Assembly (NCBI RefSeq): GCF_015680405.1
Contig: NZ_JADLJS010000003.1
Location: 62,001-126,000 of the forward strand
Direction: 5' to 3'
From: Pseudomonas pudica
Lineage (GTDB): Bacteria; Pseudomonadota; Gammaproteobacteria; Pseudomonadales; Pseudomonadaceae
DNA: 64,000 nucleotides
In this document: positions 1 through 8,558 of the stretch, piece after piece
Layout: each line of letters starts with the position of its first letter
How positions within the stretch are numbered: the stretch's first letter is position 1
The notes under the pieces: generated by a model
The model's database searches: none
Told to the model about the DNA's origin: nothing
What the model saw: only the letters and a program-made list of their open reading frames with translations
Translations under genes and position numbers: made by a program

Positions 1-354
1 TATTTTGGTCTGCTGACGAACTATGACGTCGGTGGGGTGAGCTTTGAACTGGAAGAGTTTGTGTGTGACCACATGACACTGAGTGAGGCGCAGATCGAAC
101 AGCTTCAATTCGCAAGGCATCGAAATTGCAAGGCGCGTGAACACCTGCTGGAAAAAATTGATGCACTCGATTTTCCGCTGCTGCATACGGAGCTGACCAA
201 AGCTTACGACATAGCGACCGAAATGTATGAAACGAACCCAGCGAATCCACAGGAGTGCGACTACTTTGATTCGTTGTTAGATTATGCACCGAAATCTCAT
301 GCTGCCCGCGAGATCCGCAGACTTACTGAAGAGCTTATCAAGTGGCGCTTGTAG
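1..354 (+). CDS. hypothetical protein, 5' end outside window
   Basis: The reading frame is open from the first base, so the protein probably starts upstream. A GTG at 37 is a possible internal start giving 105 residues. The product is acidic and mostly helical in composition, with no signal peptide, membrane segment or motif that I recognise. It ends in a TAG 178 bases before the next gene. Function unknown. Confidence 0.5.
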   Translation, partial: YFGLLTNYDVGGVSFELEEFVCDHMTLSEAQIEQLQFARHRNCKAREHLLEKIDALDFPLLHTELTKAYDIATEMYETNPANPQECDYFDSLLDYAPKSHAAREIRRLTEELIKWRL

Positions 355-532
355 CGCCTCCTCGGAACGCACCATAGCGAAAACCATTATTCAGCCTGAA
401 CGCCTACTGACAAGTTTACGTCGCCAATTTTACGACCACTGAAATTGCAACCACTTGTACCCCACTGTGGATTAATACCGCGGCGCTGGTCACCCTCGCC
501 TGTGCCACAGCCTGCACAACAAGGAGTTATAT

Positions 533-817
533 ATGTCTGTTTTCTTGGTTACATGGAACCTGAACAATGAACGTTCTAACTACGCACAAGCCCGAAAGGT
601 ATTTATTGGCCACCTAGAACGCTATAAAAATATCAAGGACAGTGCACTCGACTCTGTCCGCTGGCTCAGCACTAGCGCTACTGCAGAGCGGCTCTATGAA
701 GACTTAGCAAGCAAGCTGGACGACAATGATCGCCTTTTCGTCACGAAAGTAACGATTGGAAATCACTATGGGTGGTTAGATAGCGACGTTTGCGATTGGA
801 TTCTCGCGCATATCTGA
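533..817 (+). CDS. small protein of the Cas2-like 'SinR family' type
   Basis: 94 residues, ATG start preceded by AAGGAG. The start MSVFLVTWNLN, the central SVRWLSTSATAE and the DDNDRLFVTK strand followed by GWL...WI match, from memory, a family of orphan proteins annotated 'SinR family' that resemble the ferredoxin-like Cas2/VapD fold. There are no cas genes nearby and no array, so a CRISPR role is unlikely. VapD-like nuclease activity is only a guess. The gene stands alone between two unrelated genes. Confidence 0.6.
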   Translation: MSVFLVTWNLNNERSNYAQARKVFIGHLERYKNIKDSALDSVRWLSTSATAERLYEDLASKLDDNDRLFVTKVTIGNHYGWLDSDVCDWILAHI

Positions 818-931
818 TGACGGTCACGTATAGGGACGCTCAGCCAAGGGCGCCCCTTCAAGTCAGAGAGGACAGTGCTATCACGCAAAAACGGCCCGCA
901 GGCCGTTCGCAGCAATGCAACCTGGACGCTA

Positions 932-1753
932 TCAAGCCGCCGCAGGCGTACCGCACTCAGAGCAAAATCGAGAGCTTTGAACCATGCTGGCATTGCAGTT
1001 ACCGCATGTCTTTGCATTCAAAGCCATGATCGCTTTTTGGCGCATGTAAGCGAGTTGCACCACGCAAGGCACGGTTACTCGGTAGGCAGGACTCGCCAGA
1101 TCTGCAGCTGTCCAGAGGGCAGTGATAGCCCAGCCAATTGGGCCAATTGCGACACTGATTGTCCGCATCATCTGACCGGTCACGGCGAAGGACAGCCCCT
1201 TGCCCAGGATGGCTTTTGCAATGGCGTTTGCGACGATGGCCGCGAGTTTGTAGGTGGCGAATCCACCCGCTTTCGCAGCGCAGATCGTGGCAATGGCAGC
1301 AGCGGGCCCTGCGGTTGAGAAACTGCTTGCACCCAGCTCATCCAGGATGACCTTGCGCTCTTCTTCTGACATCTGCTCAAAAGCCCGGGACAGGATCTTC
1401 CCGAGGATTTCCTGCTCAATGACGTTGATAGGGTCTTTGCCGAAATTGACCTTAAGGTGCTTGGCAACGTCTTCGACGATTTCTTGATAAGGCACACCGT
1501 CTTTACGGAACAGGTTCAGGATGGAGTTGCCGCCGAACAGGCGAATTTCCTTAGCGATCAACTCACGATCCCCTGCTGAGTATCGACCGGCATCACGTGC
1601 CGCAACCAGGCGCTTGCAGACATCTCCATCCAGCGCCAGGCGACCCGAACCGTTGTCGGTCAGGTAGTTCACCAATGCGCTGATGTCGTCGACATCGGAG
1701 ACAGCCAGAAGCTTTTCAATGTCAGTGGTCGAGATTACGTCTTGCAGGTTCAT
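932..1753 (-). CDS. YaaW-family (UPF0174/DUF3944-like) protein with C-terminal zinc ribbon
   Basis: 273 residues from the ATG at 1753, which overlaps the TGA of the upstream regulator as ATGA and follows AAGGAAATC. Residues about 20-75 contain LIAKEIRLFGGNSI and later SPAYRVTVPC, both hallmarks of the E. coli YaaW family. The middle (about 145-220) is Ala/Gly rich and could insert in or touch a membrane. The last 22 residues form a CxxC...CxxC zinc ribbon (CGNC, CSEC) that E. coli YaaW lacks. The family has no established function. Tight coupling to an XRE regulator suggests a regulated pair. Confidence 0.75.
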   Translation of the reverse strand: MNLQDVISTTDIEKLLAVSDVDDISALVNYLTDNGSGRLALDGDVCKRLVAARDAGRYSAGDRELIAKEIRLFGGNSILNLFRKDGVPYQEIVEDVAKHLKVNFGKDPINVIEQEILGKILSRAFEQMSEEERKVILDELGASSFSTAGPAAAIATICAAKAGGFATYKLAAIVANAIAKAILGKGLSFAVTGQMMRTISVAIGPIGWAITALWTAADLASPAYRVTVPCVVQLAYMRQKAIMALNAKTCGNCNASMVQSSRFCSECGTPAAA

Positions 1754-2367
1754 GCTTGATTTCCTTGGTCGATTATTCGAGCGCCCATCACGATGCAAAG
1801 CGGCAGTAATTGGGCATAGATTCCGTCTTGGAATTTGGGGTGCATAGGTAACGCGGCAGTCGTCAAAATGCCCTGCTTCACCCTGCGCTGGGTTGGTGTC
1901 TCTACGTCGAACTCATGGCGGTGTTTGACCCCAATGTGCTCCGCCATCTTCAGGACAGCATTAGCTCGGTTCAGGGGGTTGCTCTGGGACGCTTGCCCGA
2001 GTTCACGAGCCATCGCGTCAAACTGCTCGTTGTTGATGGTCTGGGCTACCGTGACCAAGCCATGCGCGAGATGCAGCCAGTCATCCTCAGTCATCAGCAA
2101 AAGCGCTGGCGAGATGTTCAGCGAGGCCGCGAGCCGGCAAAGGGTCTCCAGATCTGGATTCGCTTCAGACTCTTGCGTCAGGTATTTGCTGATCGTGGAG
2201 CGAGCTACGCCTGAGGAATCAGAAAGAAGTTGTTGGCTGAGTTTCTTAGGCTTGCCGTCTTCGCGGCTGCCGGCGACCTGCATTGCTCGCAGTAGATTGG
2301 TGCTCAGGCCCTTTTGTGCCTTCTTGCGAATCTCGGTTCCATGAGTAGGTGTTGAGAGCGATGTCAT
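1750..2367 (-). CDS. XRE-family transcriptional regulator
   Basis: 205 residues from the ATG at 2367 (GGAAG 7 bases upstream); a longer frame to 2394 lacks a ribosome binding site. Residues about 40-85 form a helix-turn-helix (SSGVARSTISKYLTQES, then LETLCRLAASLNISPALLL) of the Cro/C1 type. The C-terminal half is helical with no recognised domain and no LexA-like protease motif. The stop overlaps the start of the YaaW-family gene by ATGA. It probably represses its own promoter through the inverted repeats at 2427-2489. Confidence 0.8.
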   Translation of the reverse strand: MTSLSTPTHGTEIRKKAQKGLSTNLLRAMQVAGSREDGKPKKLSQQLLSDSSGVARSTISKYLTQESEANPDLETLCRLAASLNISPALLLMTEDDWLHLAHGLVTVAQTINNEQFDAMARELGQASQSNPLNRANAVLKMAEHIGVKHRHEFDVETPTQRRVKQGILTTAALPMHPKFQDGIYAQLLPLCIVMGARIIDQGNQA

Positions 2368-2426
2368 ATAGCCACTTCCCTTATGGTGGCGCAATGATAT
2401 CCATCTACGGATCCGAGTCCAGTCGT

Positions 2427-2489
2427 AATTGCCCTCTCACTCGGTCAATGTGAGAAAAAATGAAAAATCGCCCTCACAGGAGGGCAATT
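2427..2489. promoter_or_regulatory. nested inverted repeats, probable XRE operator region
   Basis: Between the divergent genes ending at 2367 and starting at 2703 lie AATTGCCCTC (2427-2436) and its exact inverse GAGGGCAATT (2480-2489), TCTCAC-N9-GTGAGA (2435-2455), and GCCCTC-N4-GAGGGC (2470-2485). The GCCCTC element occurs at 2431 and again at 2470. Such nested dyads are typical of phage-type operators, so the XRE protein is the likely ligand. Confidence 0.55.
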
Positions 2490-2702
2490 TCCAGCAAGCA
2501 ACAGCGCTCGCTTGATCCATCCCATGAGGGGTGCCGATTAAAGCCAACACGATACCCAAGTGTCATGAGCGCGTTCGGTCAATGTTGTTTGTTGGGAAAA
2601 AGACTTCGATTGACTACCTCGGGGCGCGGAAGCATGCTCGTTCGCCCTTGGCGAACCGCCCCCCGCTTCATCCATTCTCTACTGCCACTTGTAGGAGTTA
2701 AC

Positions 2703-3953
2703 TTGATCGAACTATTGAAAATTAAGATTGGGCTGCTTGAAGGTGCAGAGCTCGAAAAATTCGTAAGACGACTGCTGCCAACGGTCTCTAACGATTACGA
2801 GCACCTGACCGACACGCTTAATCAGTTAGGTCGAGTGACCCAAGGCCCTGCCGATCTTTATGCCTATAAGCCTAATGGTCGCTATACCGCTGTACTTTGT
2901 TCTGGCCAAATCAAGGGGCTCCAGGCCAAGGTGCTGAACGACATTGAGAAGCTCAGACGAGAAGACTGCGCGATTCGAGACACTATAGATCAAGTGGTGA
3001 TCTGTCTCTCAGCGCCTGGTAGCACGGATGAGGTTGTTTATCGTGAAGCTTGTGAGCGACATGGCTGGACGGCGACCATCTACTTCTTGGATCGTTTGGC
3101 CGAGCTTGCGAGCAAGAGCGCTGAATTAACGGACTCCTTTTGCGCCAAAGAACTGTCTGAGGTGAGGAAAAAGATTGCCATGGAAACTCCTCCGCCAACG
3201 GTGACCATCCCGAACCCAGTCAAGAATCGATTTTACGATTGCGGAAAGCGAGTGGGTATCGTGCGGGCGAGTCTGGCAATGCCCCCAAGCCGATTCATCG
3301 AACTCATCGACTACGTCAGTGAGAAACGACTGGCCTATCTGGAGTCTGAGACGATCGACGTAAGCGATTCAGAGATTGCCAACATCTGCGAGGCTACCGG
3401 GGTCTCCGTAGAATGGTTGATGCATGGCACCGGCAGCATGTTTCCGATCGAGACCATTTCTACCTATCACTGGGCTCAGATGAAAAAACTTAAAGATGCT
3501 GACCCCAAATCGGTGCATATGCTTGTCAATGCCGAGACTCAACAGCTTTTATTACTCGCGCACCTGCACGCACAAAATTGGAAAATCTATAGCATCGCGT
3601 TCGACCTGAATTTTGCTGGGTGGTGGGGAGACCACCACCAAATCCCAGAGATCTATGAAATGCTCAAGCAGCTTGCGAACGACTACAGCGGGCGGATCTA
3701 TGGCCGTGTGATCGGCACTGAGGAATTTTCAGACCTTCACACCGGAGAAACACACCCGGCATTGTTCATGAGTGCTACTAGGGCTGCTGGAGTTCACTGG
3801 TTCGAACAGATCTTCGATCATGGGCGTAAAGATTCAATGTCCGATAATTATGAAGGCTGGTACGGAAAGTGGTTCACATCAGCTCAAGATTATTTTAATC
3901 GATACGTAAGCGAGACGGACTCATCTACTGTAGCCCCTCCCCACCGATACTAA
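2703..3953 (+). CDS. nuclease-like / helix-turn-helix multidomain protein, function unknown
   Basis: The TTG at 2703 sits 5 bases after TAGGAG, giving 416 residues; the open frame back to 2460 has no start signal. Residues about 1-150 resemble the N-terminus of Mrr-like proteins (PADLYAYKPNGRYTAVLCS, then VLNDIEKLR), though the usual D...(D/E)xK core is not clear. Residues about 175-245 carry a lambda-repressor-like HTH with ATGVSVEWLMHGTG. The last 170 residues, rich in Trp, Tyr and His, match nothing I recognise. A restriction or phage-sensing role is plausible but unproven. Its 3' end overlaps a convergent small gene. Confidence 0.6.
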   Translation: MIELLKIKIGLLEGAELEKFVRRLLPTVSNDYEHLTDTLNQLGRVTQGPADLYAYKPNGRYTAVLCSGQIKGLQAKVLNDIEKLRREDCAIRDTIDQVVICLSAPGSTDEVVYREACERHGWTATIYFLDRLAELASKSAELTDSFCAKELSEVRKKIAMETPPPTVTIPNPVKNRFYDCGKRVGIVRASLAMPPSRFIELIDYVSEKRLAYLESETIDVSDSEIANICEATGVSVEWLMHGTGSMFPIETISTYHWAQMKKLKDADPKSVHMLVNAETQQLLLLAHLHAQNWKIYSIAFDLNFAGWWGDHHQIPEIYEMLKQLANDYSGRIYGRVIGTEEFSDLHTGETHPALFMSATRAAGVHWFEQIFDHGRKDSMSDNYEGWYGKWFTSAQDYFNRYVSETDSSTVAPPHRY

Positions 3954-4148
3954 CCGAACTGCGAAAGGGAGGGTCTTAGCCCTCCATTGCAACGCAGCCT
4001 TAAGGAAGTTTCGCAAGCAAACTTGCAGTTGCTCTGCCTCCCCAAGCTCGACTTCAGAAGCCTTCGCAGCCTGAGCCTCGTAGTAGCGCCTCATCGCATC
4101 CAATGCCTGGGTCATCAGCGGGTTGCCCGGCTCCAAAATCGAGAACAT
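3921..4148 (-). CDS. diverged copy of the ~70-residue helical island family
   Basis: From the ATG at 4148, residues about 5-35 (GNPLMTQALDAMRRYYEAQ) align with the family members at 11347-11556 and 15755-15964. The C-terminal half has lost the family ending DYQL and runs on into the 3' end of the convergent gene. It may be a decayed copy. No function is known. Confidence 0.4.
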   Translation of the reverse strand: MFSILEPGNPLMTQALDAMRRYYEAQAAKASEVELGEAEQLQVCLRNFLKAALQWRAKTLPFAVRLVSVGRGYSR

Positions 4149-4306
4149 GTGCTTGTTCACTCGCCTGAGTCCTCCGTGCATCAAACCTGACCCCCTAGAG
4201 ACCCAACACCGACCCGAGGTCGCTCCGCTGCTCCGTACCGCGGCCACCTCGCGATGTCACCCTGCATGCATAATACGCGTTATGTCAGCGCAGGACTCGA
4301 AGATTC

Positions 4307-4501
4307 ATGAAATCGTTCATCGACCGGAACCCCAAAGAGAAAGCCGTAGAGCAGGCGTTTTTGGAGCTCGCACAGAGCGACTATGTGACCATGGCGCCAG
4401 ATCCCGCCGACAAGGCATTTGAAGTAGCGGGTAAGCTCAAGCGCCATGCTACAAAACTTCAAGCAGCCAAAATCCCGGAGGCTGATCCAGATGACTCCTG
4501 A
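4307..4501 (+). CDS. small hypothetical protein
   Basis: 64 residues, highly charged, helix-forming, with a Lys-rich middle (GKLKRHATKLQAAK) and an acidic tail. A weak ribosome binding site (AGGAC, about 11 bases away) precedes the ATG. It is followed 77 bases later by another small gene on the same strand. No homologue recognised. Confidence 0.4.
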   Translation: MKSFIDRNPKEKAVEQAFLELAQSDYVTMAPDPADKAFEVAGKLKRHATKLQAAKIPEADPDDS

Positions 4502-4578
4502 TCGCCCCGCCCCCTGAGAACGACTCAGGTGACCCCCACAACGCATCATAGCTCCCTTCGACACGCAGAGAACACGAC

Positions 4579-4737
4579 ATGATCGCTTTTGATTTGAACA
4601 CAAATGACGCCGAGGCCCTGCTCCGCCATTGCGAGCAATTCATCCCTCAATCGGGCGACGCCCGGGAAGACCGTCGTTTAGAGGATGCTCTCCTCACCTT
4701 GGCGGAAGCGCTGAGAGCTCACCTCGAGTCTGAGTGA
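4579..4737 (+). CDS. small acidic hypothetical protein (52 residues)
   Basis: A 52-codon frame, ATG at 4579 and TGA at 4735, starting MIAFDLNTNDAEALL and ending EALRAHLESE. Amphipathic helical pattern throughout. The codon pattern looks coding, but the ribosome binding site is poor (GAGAA). It could form an operon with the gene at 4307. Confidence 0.35.
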   Translation: MIAFDLNTNDAEALLRHCEQFIPQSGDAREDRRLEDALLTLAEALRAHLESE

Positions 4738-4800
4738 TTTCTCAAGTCAGGCCCTCGCCCCTGGATTACCCCCGTCAACTTTCCTAGTTTTTTGGTCGAC

Positions 4801-6486
4801 TCAGGGAATAGCCTGGTTGGTAGCGCACTTCTGGAGATACCACGTTGGCAGCGGATGACGATGCATCCTGGCGGAGATAGCGACCAGCACATCCCATGGC
4901 GTGTTGTTCCACTCAAATTCATTCGCCGCCGCGCTGTGTGTTGGCAGGTGCAACGATGCGATCACCTCCTCCTCCGGCGTTTCGCGAAAATCCGAAATGG
5001 CCCTGGATACGCCAACCGTATTCAGTACCGTTCTCGAGCCCGTGAGTGTTTGCAACCCCGTACGGGGGTACCAGCGCTCCATGGTCACCCCTTTGAGCTG
5101 GGGCACGATGCGGTTCGATAGCTTGTGAAGGGTTTCCCGGTCGCCCAGCATTGCTGCGACGGTGCCCAAAAGCGGTATCCAGGTCGTGGTTTTAAAGAAG
5201 CGACCGTGACGCCCTTCCTTGCCAGTGTGGAGCGCCATTGCGTCTTCCATATCGTCTGTGTCCACGGGCATGTAGTGATTATTTCGGAGCGCCGCGCTGA
5301 ATCGGTCGACGCACTCGCCCAAGATCGTCCTTGTGTTGGCTGTATCGCCTTCTGCGAACAAGGCGGCCATCGCGAGGGACATGTCGATAGCTTGACCGTC
5401 GTAGACAGGCAATTGACACGCTGGATGTACGCTCATGAAGCTGATCAGCTGTACATGAAGTAATGCACGCTCCGATTCGTCGGCATCGATTGCCTGGGCC
5501 AGGAGTAAGGCCGTACCCAAACGTCCAAGCTCCTCGCATACCAAGTCCATATACAGCACATGATCAGGGCGGTACCGAAGAACCTTCCGAAGGTTAAGGA
5601 GTGAGGAGAATATCCGTTCGTAATACCGGTTGAGCGCGCTTAAGTGAAGCCTCGCCAGGGTCTCAAAGCGCCTGAGAAACTGTTTATCCTGCTGGACGCC
5701 GAGCGTTATCGCTTCGCTCCACAGTCTTAACAGCAGGTATTCGCCGGCGAGCACACCAGGCTTCTGATTATTTTCGGACTGGCCCCACACCAGAAGCACA
5801 GCCCAACCCATTGCCGCTGCGGCAGCACGTTTGAGAAAGCGCTTTTTTCTGGTGTTCACGGAACCGTCATCGGCCCCTTCAGGTGCTGCTACACAGTCCT
5901 CCACAAACCTGATGAAGCGACTGAAGGACGCTTGCGTATCTTCCAGGCCCGCCAGGGCAGCTCTGAGATCCGATTTACCCCTCTCTAGGAGTAAGGCATC
6001 ATCAAACAAATGCTGCTCTATGAGCGGACTTAGTCGATCCATGCCCCAAAAATCCAGCGAGCACAGCGGGTTGATCTCCGAAACCTCTTTGGTGAGCGCG
6101 GCATAATCTGACTGTGCGTCTTGCTTAAGCTCACCGTTGGAGACCACGACGATCGTTTTCTTGCACTGGCGCAGGTTCGCCGGCAACCGATTCTGAATGT
6201 ATTCCGAGGCAGCCTGGCGAACGCTGGGCTGGATAGCCTGCTGCCCACTGTAGAAGTCATTCCGGCTTACGTTGCCAAATTTGATCACGTACAGGAATGC
6301 TTCCACTGTTCCGTCAGCGTCGGTAAGGGTAGACAGAACGTCTACGCCGCCTTGATTGACGCCCACCTGTGGGCGGCTTTCCACCGAGTGCCCCATGGCC
6401 AGCAGTAGATCGGGCAGAAGCGCGTCGAGTTCTTCTCGTTCGCGTAGGCCTGATAGGTAATGAGAGAGGACTAGCTGGATGCTCAT
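4801..6486 (-). CDS. protein with Mrr-like N-terminal domain, candidate defence gene
   Basis: 561 residues. Residues about 35-150 look like a restriction-endonuclease fold of the Mrr group: VNQGGVDVLSTLTD, a hydrophobic strand ending AFLYVIKFG with Lys at the expected place, then a predicted strand KKTIVVVSNG and LDFWGMDRLSPLIEQHL. The remaining 400 residues are helical with one hydrophobic stretch near 225 (AAAAMGWAVLLVWG) and no named domain. The start overlaps the end of the upstream gene by ATGA, so the two are translated together. Pairing of a Mrr-like module with an unknown partner suggests a defence system, by inference only. Confidence 0.55.
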   Translation of the reverse strand: MSIQLVLSHYLSGLREREELDALLPDLLLAMGHSVESRPQVGVNQGGVDVLSTLTDADGTVEAFLYVIKFGNVSRNDFYSGQQAIQPSVRQAASEYIQNRLPANLRQCKKTIVVVSNGELKQDAQSDYAALTKEVSEINPLCSLDFWGMDRLSPLIEQHLFDDALLLERGKSDLRAALAGLEDTQASFSRFIRFVEDCVAAPEGADDGSVNTRKKRFLKRAAAAAMGWAVLLVWGQSENNQKPGVLAGEYLLLRLWSEAITLGVQQDKQFLRRFETLARLHLSALNRYYERIFSSLLNLRKVLRYRPDHVLYMDLVCEELGRLGTALLLAQAIDADESERALLHVQLISFMSVHPACQLPVYDGQAIDMSLAMAALFAEGDTANTRTILGECVDRFSAALRNNHYMPVDTDDMEDAMALHTGKEGRHGRFFKTTTWIPLLGTVAAMLGDRETLHKLSNRIVPQLKGVTMERWYPRTGLQTLTGSRTVLNTVGVSRAISDFRETPEEEVIASLHLPTHSAAANEFEWNNTPWDVLVAISARMHRHPLPTWYLQKCATNQAIP

Positions 6487-7379
6487 TCGTCAGATCCGTT
6501 CCAGAGTGAGTTCATCATCAGCGCGTAGCGCAGTGGGTCGGCGATCCAGGTTTGCGGCAACTCAAGACTCATCTCATGAGTGAACATGGGAACTGTCATG
6601 TCGGTAGCCTCGCCATTCGCCACGTACTCCATGGCGATGCTGGATGCGTATTTGAAGTGCTGAGCTGTGACCGTACCGAACAACGAATGCTCATGCGCAT
6701 GGTCTGTCACCGTGCGGCTTTCGTTGCGGCGTAAATATCGGAAGCTGCGCTCCATCGCAGGGGGCATCTCAAGCTCGGTTAGATAAGGAAGGTCTTCCAG
6801 TGCGGTACCGGCAGCGACAAGTCGCTCCAACGCGTCCTGCGCGATCTGTGAATGAGCGAACGGTGAGTTTTCCGACTTAAGAAGGCGCATGCATGTGCCT
6901 GGATACTCCGTAGTCAGGTGACCGACAATCTTTGCGGTTGTGCTTGTGAGCCGCGAGCTAGTGGGTAGATCTTCATTCAGACTGAGAATCCAGCCGAGGG
7001 ACACAGGCACCGGCACATTCATTACGCACATGCGGCTGGCTGCACTTAAGGCGGATAGCTCCAGCCCCTCAGGCAACTGAAACCTCAGCAATTCTGGGTG
7101 CTGCAGGTAGCGGACGCTGACATGATGAAGCAATGGCTTGCTGATCCCCACGCGCCCTAGCTCCCCGATCCATTTACAAGCTGCCAGAGGAAAGAGCCTT
7201 GTTTCGGCGATGCGATGGAAGCAGTCGTCGGCCTCTTCATTCAGGGTGTCGAGGTCAATCCCGCTCTCCTCTGCCTCGCTCCATAGGGCAAAGAACTGGT
7301 CTAGCAATTCCTCGCCGTTAGCCTGAAGGTCTTCGGTGTACAGACGCAGATAAAGGTCGTGAAACCTCATCATATCCAT
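6483..7379 (-). CDS. hypothetical partner of the Mrr-like protein
   Basis: 298 residues, cytosolic, acidic and largely helical; no motif recognised. It is the first gene of a two-gene operon, with AGGAG 10 bases before the ATG (an ATG two codons further in is possible). The 4-base overlap with the next gene implies equal production of both. It is divergent from the CoiA-like gene at 7508, with about 130 bases of shared promoter region. Confidence 0.55.
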   Translation of the reverse strand: MDMMRFHDLYLRLYTEDLQANGEELLDQFFALWSEAEESGIDLDTLNEEADDCFHRIAETRLFPLAACKWIGELGRVGISKPLLHHVSVRYLQHPELLRFQLPEGLELSALSAASRMCVMNVPVPVSLGWILSLNEDLPTSSRLTSTTAKIVGHLTTEYPGTCMRLLKSENSPFAHSQIAQDALERLVAAGTALEDLPYLTELEMPPAMERSFRYLRRNESRTVTDHAHEHSLFGTVTAQHFKYASSIAMEYVANGEATDMTVPMFTHEMSLELPQTWIADPLRYALMMNSLWNGSDE

Positions 7380-7507
7380 GTGCCTTCATCTCCTGTTATA
7401 AGAGCACAAATAGGCCTGTAGGTTGCCCGGAATTGATCGGTGCGCTGATCCAGGACGACTCCCCAAAACTGTCTAACTACGGCCTCTAATGGTGGCCAAG
7501 CGCCTCA

Positions 7508-8269
7508 TTGAACGACACACGCTACCTTGGAATGCCCAGCTACGCCAATGCTCCACGGAACAGGATATCAACAGTGCTTCCAGATGCATTAAATCGTAAC
7601 GAGGAGCCCGTCTGGGCTGGCGAATTCAGCCATGAGGAATGGGAAGGCCTGAAAGCCCGGAGCCTCACTGACGCTTTTGCATTCAAGATGGCCTGCTGCA
7701 ACGCCAGGGCGGTGCTCAAAACCAGCATCAATGGTCTCCAGTTCTTCGCGCATTATTCTGACGAGTGCGCCACCGCTCCCGAAACGGTCTGGCACATCGA
7801 AGGCAAGGATTTAGTCTTCGGCGCCCTGAAGTTTTTTGGAGTGAAGCCTAGAAGTGAGGTGCCTGGCGGTACAGCTAAAGATCGGTGGAAGGCAGACATC
7901 TATTTTGAGATTGGAGAACGAAAGATTGCAATCGAGCTCCAGCGATCGTACCAACACTTGCGCGACTATGTCCGTCGGCAAGAGCGCTACGCTCGGTATG
8001 GGGTGGAATGCTATTGGCTGGTTCGTCCGGAAGCAGCTAGATCGCTGATGAAGTCGATCATGAACAAGCGATGGAAAGAGGAATTTGAGCGCAAGATGCC
8101 GCCATTTGGTCATATGATCAATACAACATCCGCCTTCTACTTCGGGATCCTCACGCCAGATAAAGAAATGAGTATTGTCTCCCCGGGGCTGGCCCTAAAT
8201 CACCTCGAGTTCTTGGCACATGTCATCAATAACGATGTGCATTGGAATGGTCTGCAATGGTCGGTTTGA
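7508..8269 (+). CDS. CoiA-like PD-(D/E)XK nuclease-family protein
   Basis: Up to 253 residues. The start is uncertain: TTG at 7508, or ATG at 7532 after TTGGA. Residues about 125-180 hold the nuclease-like core: WKADIYFEIGERKIAIELQ supplies the D...ExQ triad positions and is followed by the RQERYARYG helix and a VECYWLVRPE strand, as in competence protein CoiA. The flanking regions are not recognised. It lies divergent to the two-gene Mrr-like operon, so all three may serve one system. DNA cleavage is inferred from the motif only. Confidence 0.6.
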   Translation: MNDTRYLGMPSYANAPRNRISTVLPDALNRNEEPVWAGEFSHEEWEGLKARSLTDAFAFKMACCNARAVLKTSINGLQFFAHYSDECATAPETVWHIEGKDLVFGALKFFGVKPRSEVPGGTAKDRWKADIYFEIGERKIAIELQRSYQHLRDYVRRQERYARYGVECYWLVRPEAARSLMKSIMNKRWKEEFERKMPPFGHMINTTSAFYFGILTPDKEMSIVSPGLALNHLEFLAHVINNDVHWNGLQWSV

Positions 8270-8515
8270 CTGCCATAGTGGAGCCATTAGCCTGAAAGAA
8301 ATGCGCCGGATAATTGCGCCCCCAACTTCATCCGCTCCACGCAGGCTTTCGACTGGAGCGCAATCAACTCAGTCAGACTTGCTACTTCAAGAATGAGAAA
8401 TTGGCGACACTCGTTAGGTCGACGCAGAACCCAAAGCATGTCCAGATCAGCTGCAGTAACGCGTGTCAGCAGGTGCATCGAGCAAACTCACCGGGCAAGA
8501 AATCTAACCTCGCCC

Positions 8516-8541
8516 AAAAGCCCCTGCTCTCAGGGGCTTTT
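8516..8541. terminator. bidirectional rho-independent terminator
   Basis: Perfect 11-base stem AAAAGCCCCTG / CAGGGGCTTTT with a 4-base loop, giving a U-tract on either strand. It ends the minus-strand mvaT-like gene and can also serve the plus-strand gene ending at 8269. Confidence 0.85.
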
Positions 8542-8558
8542 GATGGCCAGCCTTGATC

